A stretch of 17,261 nt of DNA from RGIG5612 sp964579345 (lineage in GTDB: Bacteria > Bacillota > Clostridia > Lachnospirales > Lachnospiraceae). Shown in pieces: positions 13,254-17,261 of this stretch. The DNA is taken from the NCBI GenBank assembly GCA_964579345.1, contig CAZOHB010000042.1, positions 1 to 17,261 of the forward strand. Direction: 5' to 3'. The stretch's first letter is position 1; every line of letters begins with the position of its first letter. The translations under genes and the position numbers were made by a program. The notes beneath the pieces were generated by a model, which was not told the DNA's origin, did not search any database, and worked only from the letters and a program-made list of their open reading frames with translations.

Positions 13254-15608
13254 ATGAGAATCACAGACCTTAAAATAGGAGAAAGTGCAATCGTTACAAA
13301 GGTTGGCGGAGAGGGCGCGCTTCGTCAGCATTTTCTGGATATGGGTATGATCCCCGGAACGGAGGTCACCGTTATTAAGTATGCGCCGATGGGAGATCCG
13401 ATCGAGCTGAAACTGCATGGCTATGAGCTGACCCTGCGTCTGGCTGATGCAGAAAAGATCGAAGTGGTCGAAAGCGGTTCGGAAGAGCATCTGGAAATGG
13501 AACAGCTTGCTCAGCTGAAAAAGGAACATCATCCGGGTCTTGGAGAAGGCGGAAAGTTCCATCCGAAAGGCAGCGGAGATCCGCTTCCGCAGGGAACCAC
13601 TTTGACATTTGCGCTGGTCGGAAATCAGAACAGCGGAAAGACGACCCTGTTTAACCAATTAACAGGATCCAAACAGCACGTAGGCAACTTTCCGGGAGTA
13701 ACCGTAGAGCGGAAAGACGGCGCGATCCGGGGGCACAGCGATACCTCAATCGTTGACCTGCCCGGCATTTATTCGATGTCGCCGTATTCCAGCGAGGAAG
13801 TTGTTTCCAGAAATTATGTGCTGAACGAGAAACCGAAAGCGATCATCAATATTGTTGATGCAACGAATATCGAAAGAAACCTGTATCTTACGATGGAGCT
13901 TCTGGAAATGAATATGCCGGTCGTGATCGCCCTGAACATGATGGATGAAGTGACGGGAAACGGCGGCTCCGTAGATGTCAATACGATGGAAGCGATGCTG
14001 GGCGTTCCGGTCGTCCCGATCTCTGCAGCAAAAAATCAGGGAATCCATGAGTTGGTAGAGCATGCGATCCATATTGCGAAGTATCAGGAAAAACCGCTTC
14101 GCACGGATTTCTGCGGGCCGGATGATCACGGCGGGGCAGTACATCGCTGCATTCACGCGGTTGTCCATCTGATCGAAGATCATGCGAAGGCAGCAGATCT
14201 TCCGGTGCGGTTTGCTGCACATAAAGCAATCGAAGGGGATCAGCTGATCATCGAACAGCTGAAACTCGATCAGAACGAAAAAGAACTTTTAGAGCACATT
14301 TCCATTCAGATGGAAAATGAGAGAGGCATGGACCGGGCGGCGGCAATGGCAGATATGCGTTTTTCGTATATTATGAGGGTTTGCCAAAGCTGTGTCGTGA
14401 AACCGAAAGAAAGCAAAGAGTATGTCAGAAGCCAGAAACTGGACCGTCTGCTGACAGGCAAATATACGGCCATCCCTATTTTTATTCTGATCATGGGACT
14501 GGTATTTTTCCTGACATTTAATGTGGTTGGCGCATGGCTGCAGACGCTGATGGAAATGGGCGTTGATGCGTTGAAAAATCTGACGGATGCCGCGCTTACT
14601 GCAGGTGGAGTCAACGATGTAATCCACAGTCTGGTCATAGATGGTATTTTTGAAGGGGTAGGAAGTGTTCTGAGTTTCCTGCCGATCATTGTGGTCATGT
14701 TCTTCTTCCTGTCGCTTTTGGAAGACAGCGGATACATTGCGCGTGTGGCCTTCTTTATGGATAAACTTCTGCGCAAGCTCGGTCTTTCCGGAAGGAGTAT
14801 CGTTCCGATGCTGATCGGCTTTGGCTGTACGGTTCCTGCCGTTATGGCGACCAGAACGCTGCCGAGTGAACGGGACAGAAAGATGACGATCCTGCTCACA
14901 CCATTTATGAGCTGCAATGCCAAGATGCCGATCTACGCGTTCTTTGTTAATGCGTTTTTCCCGAAAGCAGGCTGGCTTGTCATGATCATTATTTATGTGA
15001 TCGGAATCCTGGTCGGAATTCTGATGGCGCTTTTGATGAAGAAGACGATGTTTAAAGGAGAAGCGGTTCCGTTTGTTATGGAGCTTCCGAATTACAGACT
15101 TCCGAGCGCAAGGAATGTATTGCAGCTTTTATGGGGAAAGGTCAAAGATTTCCTGCAGCGTGCATTTACCGTCATCCTGATCGCGACGATCATCGTCTGG
15201 TTCCTCAGCACATTTGATTTCCATTTCAATATGGTATCAGACTCTCACAACAGTATGCTGGCGATCATCGCCGGGGCAATCGCGCCTGTTTTTGCGCCGG
15301 TCGGTCTTGGAGACTGGAGAATCGTTACTTCGCTGATCAGCGGATTTATGGCGAAAGAGAGTGTTGTTTCGGTTCTTGAAGTTCTTTTCGGAACGCAGGG
15401 AGGAATCGCCGCAGTTATGAGTACACTCTCCGCATGTGCGCTTTTGGTATTCAGTCTGCTGTATACTCCTTGTGTAGCGGCTGTTGCCTCGATACGGCGT
15501 GAACTGGGAGGTAAATGGGCGGTTGGTGTTGTTGTCTGGCAGTGCGTGATCGCCTGGGCTGCAGCATTGATCGTTCATCTGATCGGCATGCTGTTTGGCC
15601 TTGCCTGA
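13254..15608 (+). CDS. feoB: Ferrous iron transporter FeoB with N-terminal fused FeoA domain
   Basis: This is a GTP-dependent Fe2+ uptake permease of the cytoplasmic membrane. Residues 1 to about 75 are a FeoA (SH3-like) domain (MRITDLKIGE, LRQHFLDMGMIPG, ELKLHGYELTLR). A linker leads to the G-protein domain with G1 GNQNSGKT at 123-130, GNFPGVTVE (G2), DLPG at 168-171, NMMD at 228-231 and SAAK from 257. From about residue 400 the permease domain follows, with multiple helices and the conserved GFGCTVPAVMATRTL and MSCNAKMPIYAFF gates. The length of 784 residues fits a FeoA-FeoB fusion with both domains intact; such fusions are known in Firmicutes. AGAGGAA, six bases upstream of the ATG, sets the start. 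A FeoB-associated peptide follows 11 bases after the stop. Confidence 0.96.
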   Translation: MRITDLKIGESAIVTKVGGEGALRQHFLDMGMIPGTEVTVIKYAPMGDPIELKLHGYELTLRLADAEKIEVVESGSEEHLEMEQLAQLKKEHHPGLGEGGKFHPKGSGDPLPQGTTLTFALVGNQNSGKTTLFNQLTGSKQHVGNFPGVTVERKDGAIRGHSDTSIVDLPGIYSMSPYSSEEVVSRNYVLNEKPKAIINIVDATNIERNLYLTMELLEMNMPVVIALNMMDEVTGNGGSVDVNTMEAMLGVPVVPISAAKNQGIHELVEHAIHIAKYQEKPLRTDFCGPDDHGGAVHRCIHAVVHLIEDHAKAADLPVRFAAHKAIEGDQLIIEQLKLDQNEKELLEHISIQMENERGMDRAAAMADMRFSYIMRVCQSCVVKPKESKEYVRSQKLDRLLTGKYTAIPIFILIMGLVFFLTFNVVGAWLQTLMEMGVDALKNLTDAALTAGGVNDVIHSLVIDGIFEGVGSVLSFLPIIVVMFFFLSLLEDSGYIARVAFFMDKLLRKLGLSGRSIVPMLIGFGCTVPAVMATRTLPSERDRKMTILLTPFMSCNAKMPIYAFFVNAFFPKAGWLVMIIIYVIGILVGILMALLMKKTMFKGEAVPFVMELPNYRLPSARNVLQLLWGKVKDFLQRAFTVILIATIIVWFLSTFDFHFNMVSDSHNSMLAIIAGAIAPVFAPVGLGDWRIVTSLISGFMAKESVVSVLEVLFGTQGGIAAVMSTLSACALLVFSLLYTPCVAAVASIRRELGGKWAVGVVVWQCVIAWAAALIVHLIGMLFGLA

Positions 15609-15619
15609 AGGAGCAGAGT

Positions 15620-15775
15620 ATGAATGTTTTAGACTGGATCATTATTATTGTAATTGCTGCAGTGGTGTTTCTTGCGGCAATGGTCATCATCCGAAATCGC
15701 AAAAAAGGCGGCGGATGCAGCTGCGGCTGCGAAGGCTGCAGTAAAGATTGCAGCAAAAAAGAAACACAGTCATAA
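15620..15775 (+). CDS. FeoB-associated Cys-rich membrane peptide
   Basis: This 51-residue protein has one N-terminal transmembrane helix (about residues 3-24), a basic stretch RNRKK, and a tail with five Cys in GCSCGCEGCSKDC. It matches the small FeoB-associated Cys-rich family that often follows feoB in Firmicutes. A role in iron handling or in assisting FeoB, similar to FeoC, is assumed but not established. ATG 15620 is preceded by AAGGAG at 15608-15613, which overlaps the feoB stop. The frame extends further upstream, but only inside feoB, so this start is preferred. Confidence 0.9.
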   Translation: MNVLDWIIIIVIAAVVFLAAMVIIRNRKKGGGCSCGCEGCSKDCSKKETQS

Positions 15776-15785
15776 AAAACAAAAC

Positions 15786-15808
15786 GGGTCCTGCGAACTG
15801 CAGGACCC
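15786..15808. terminator. Bidirectional rho-independent terminator
   Basis: GGGTCCTGC at 15786-15794 and GCAGGACCC at 15800-15808 form a perfect nine-base stem with a GAACT loop. A T-rich tail follows on plus and a stronger one on minus (A-rich 15774-15784 on plus). It separates the convergent feo unit and aminotransferase. Confidence 0.88.
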
Positions 15809-15829
15809 TTCTTATTTGGTCTTATGCGA

Positions 15830-17038
15830 TTATTTTCTGTGGTGTTCCAGAAAGTCCTTAAGGTCTTCCATTGCCTTGCTCAGGATTTCCGGCTGCGGGA
15901 GCATAACGATCCGGAAACGAAGATCTTCGTGCCAGTCGAAGCCGCTTCCCGGAATCACAAGAACATGTTTCTCATGCAGGAACTGCATCGAGAAATCCTG
16001 TGCGTCTTTAAAATCATAGAGATTCTGATCCAGGCCAGGGAACAGGTAGAAGGCAGCTTTGTTTTCTACGTAATGGACGCCTTCGATCTTGTCCAGCCCG
16101 TCACAGACGGCTCTTCTTTGCTCAAATAAACGTCCTCCCGGAACGATCATCTCGCGGGTGCTTGCGCTGTCTCCGAGTGCGGCAGGAATGACGAGCTGTG
16201 TTAACGCATTTCCGCAAAGGCGCATGGAGGCTAGTTTCATTACGCCTTCTTTTACCGCGTCGAGTTCGCCTTTCGGTCCGCTGAAGACCATCCAGCCGCA
16301 GCGGAATCCGCAGATGATGTGGCTTTTGGAAAGTCCGTTGAATGTAACGACCGGAAGATCCGGAGCTAATGCGCCGAAGGATTCGTGTTTTAATCCATCC
16401 ATAACCAGGCGGTCGTAGATTTCGTCGGAGAGTACGGTGAGATGATTCTCTCTTGCAATCTGCGCGATCTCCATCAGCGTTTCATGGCTGTAAACTGCAC
16501 CGGTCGGGTTATTTGGGTTAATGATCAGGATCGCTTTTGTCCTGCTTGTGATCTTGCTCCTGATGTCTTCCACGTCCGGATTCCAGTTGTTATACGGGTC
16601 GCACCGGTAAAAGACCGGAACTCCGCCGGACAGATAGGTATTGTTGCTCCAGAGGCTGTAGCACGGAGAGGGAAGGAGGATCTCATCTCCGTTTCCAATC
16701 AGTGCATCCATGATCATAGACGCCGCTTCACTGACGCCGTTGCAGATAAAAATGTCATCCGGAACCACGCCCTGCAGTCCGCGGCCGATATGGTAGGTAC
16801 AGATCACATCCCGCGCTTCCTTCATTCCTCTGACATCGCAGTAAGGGACTGCTTCATCGATGTGTTCTGCCAGTGCTTTTCGAACAGAATTCGGAAGTTC
16901 AAATCCGAAACGGCCGGGGTTTCCTGTATTGAGTTTTAAAACTTTTGTGCCTTCGGATTCCATATGCAGTGCTTCCTGATAGAGCGGACCGCGAATATCC
17001 GAATGGACATATTCTAAACGATCAGAACAAGGTATCAT
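15830..17038 (-). CDS. AlaA-type PLP aminotransferase (alanine/pyruvate, class I/II)
   Basis: This is a cytoplasmic fold-type I PLP enzyme moving amino groups between alanine (or a related amino acid) and 2-oxo acids. The 402-residue sequence resembles E. coli AlaA along most of its length: DIRGPLYQEA near 14-23, KVLKLNTGNPGRFGF near 32-46, NGVSEAAS at 100-107, NPNNPTGAVYS from 174, SDEIYDR at 204-210 (D205, Y208 contact PLP), and Schiff-base lysine K238 in NGLSKSH. A related substrate is possible, because specificity in this family cannot be read from motifs. The start is supported by GGGAGG seven to eight bases upstream of the ATG. It is a single-gene unit, divergent from the tRNA gene and ending at the shared terminator with feo. 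Confidence 0.88.
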   Translation of the reverse strand: MIPCSDRLEYVHSDIRGPLYQEALHMESEGTKVLKLNTGNPGRFGFELPNSVRKALAEHIDEAVPYCDVRGMKEARDVICTYHIGRGLQGVVPDDIFICNGVSEAASMIMDALIGNGDEILLPSPCYSLWSNNTYLSGGVPVFYRCDPYNNWNPDVEDIRSKITSRTKAILIINPNNPTGAVYSHETLMEIAQIARENHLTVLSDEIYDRLVMDGLKHESFGALAPDLPVVTFNGLSKSHIICGFRCGWMVFSGPKGELDAVKEGVMKLASMRLCGNALTQLVIPAALGDSASTREMIVPGGRLFEQRRAVCDGLDKIEGVHYVENKAAFYLFPGLDQNLYDFKDAQDFSMQFLHEKHVLVIPGSGFDWHEDLRFRIVMLPQPEILSKAMEDLKDFLEHHRK

Positions 17039-17079
17039 TTTGTTTCCTCCCTGTTTTATAAAATTTTCAACTTAAAAAA

Positions 17080-17108
17080 ATTGTAGCAAATAATACGGCT
17101 AAACACAA
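17080..17108 (-). promoter_or_regulatory. Promoter of the aminotransferase gene
   Basis: On the minus strand TTGTGT (plus 17103-17108) and TACAAT (plus 17080-17085) are 17 bases apart, placing transcription start about 35 bases before the start codon. The -10 is good and the -35 is moderate. Confidence 0.45.
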
Positions 17109-17153
17109 TCCGCACCGGCTTTACATAAGTTTTCAGAATATTCAAATTTATGA

Positions 17154-17182
17154 TTGACAAAAAGAGTATGGTAAGGTATATT
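17154..17182 (+). promoter_or_regulatory. Strong promoter of the tRNA-Gly gene
   Basis: Consensus -35 TTGACA at 17154-17159 and -10 TATATT at 17177-17182 are separated by 17 bases. Transcription would start near 17189, about 20 bases before the mature tRNA end. Such a near-consensus promoter is usual for stable RNA. Confidence 0.8.
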
Positions 17183-17207
17183 ATCACTTGCGTCGAGCGA
17201 CGTACTT

Positions 17208-17261
17208 GCGATAGTGGCGTAGTTGGTAACGCGCGACCTTGCCAAGGTCGAGACCGCGGGT
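17208..17261 (+). tRNA. tRNA-Gly(GCC), 3' truncated by window end
   Basis: The cloverleaf fits base by base. The acceptor 5' strand is GCGATAG (17208-17214). The D stem GCGT (17217-17220) pairs with ACGC (17229-17232) around a loop with GG. The anticodon stem CGACC (17234-17238) pairs with GGTCG (17246-17250), with anticodon GCC at 17241-17243. The T stem GCGGG (17256-17260) is followed by the first T of the T loop. The rest of the gene lies beyond the window. Confidence 0.93.

Noticed and set aside
12579..13658. A 359-codon open frame on the minus strand across the EEP gene and the start of feoAB
   Set aside because: It runs through a terminator, a promoter and two well-supported genes, and its translation looks like a shadow frame.

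Overview
The window looks like chromosome of an anaerobic, Gram-positive-type member of the Clostridia. This is inferred from gene content: a RamA-like corrinoid activator, an MtaA-like cobalamin methyltransferase, a fused FeoA-FeoB with a small Cys-rich partner, a lipoprotein amino-acid-binding protein, strong AGGAG-type ribosome sites, and AT-rich promoters with U-tract terminators. The genus cannot be fixed from the sequence. Genes are densely packed, no gap exceeds 300 bases, and I see no insertion sequence, phage, CRISPR array or integron.

Layout. (1) 2-4068, plus strand: the 3' part of a corrinoid-activating ATPase (RamA/DUF4445 type), followed by tldD and tldE, which overlap by one base (TAATG). 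(2) 4069-4247: an AT-rich regulatory gap with GTAAAA/TTTTAC inverted repeats and a leader that can pair with the ribosome site of the next gene. (3) 4248-5291: an MtaA/UroD-family zinc methyltransferase, ending at a terminator that works in both directions. (4) 5362-6555, minus: a long CofE-like (F420 gamma-glutamyl ligase family) protein. (5) 6770-9973, plus: an amino-acid ABC importer (lipoprotein, permease, ATPase) followed by a cofactor-independent racemase resembling the histidine racemase CntK, closed by a terminator. (6) 10075-11955: an ABC exporter half-transporter. (7) 12030-13145: a membrane-anchored endonuclease/exonuclease/phosphatase-fold protein. (8) 13254-15775: feoAB fusion plus a FeoB-associated Cys-rich peptide, ending in a bidirectional terminator. 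(9) 15830-17038, minus: an AlaA-type aminotransferase, with a tRNA-Gly(GCC) starting divergently and cut by the window end.

How they fit together. Regions 1 and 3 suggest corrinoid-dependent methyl transfer: the activator would reduce Co(II) in a corrinoid protein, and the MtaA-like enzyme would move the methyl group onward. The substrate-specific methyltransferase and corrinoid protein are not in the window and could lie to the left. Region 5 is the most novel-looking block. Its importer sits in one transcription unit with a CntK-like racemase but without the other staphylopine genes, and its binding protein appears to lack the arginine that normally holds the amino-acid carboxylate. Region 8 is a standard ferrous-iron uptake unit, but its promoter is interlocked with the upstream terminator.
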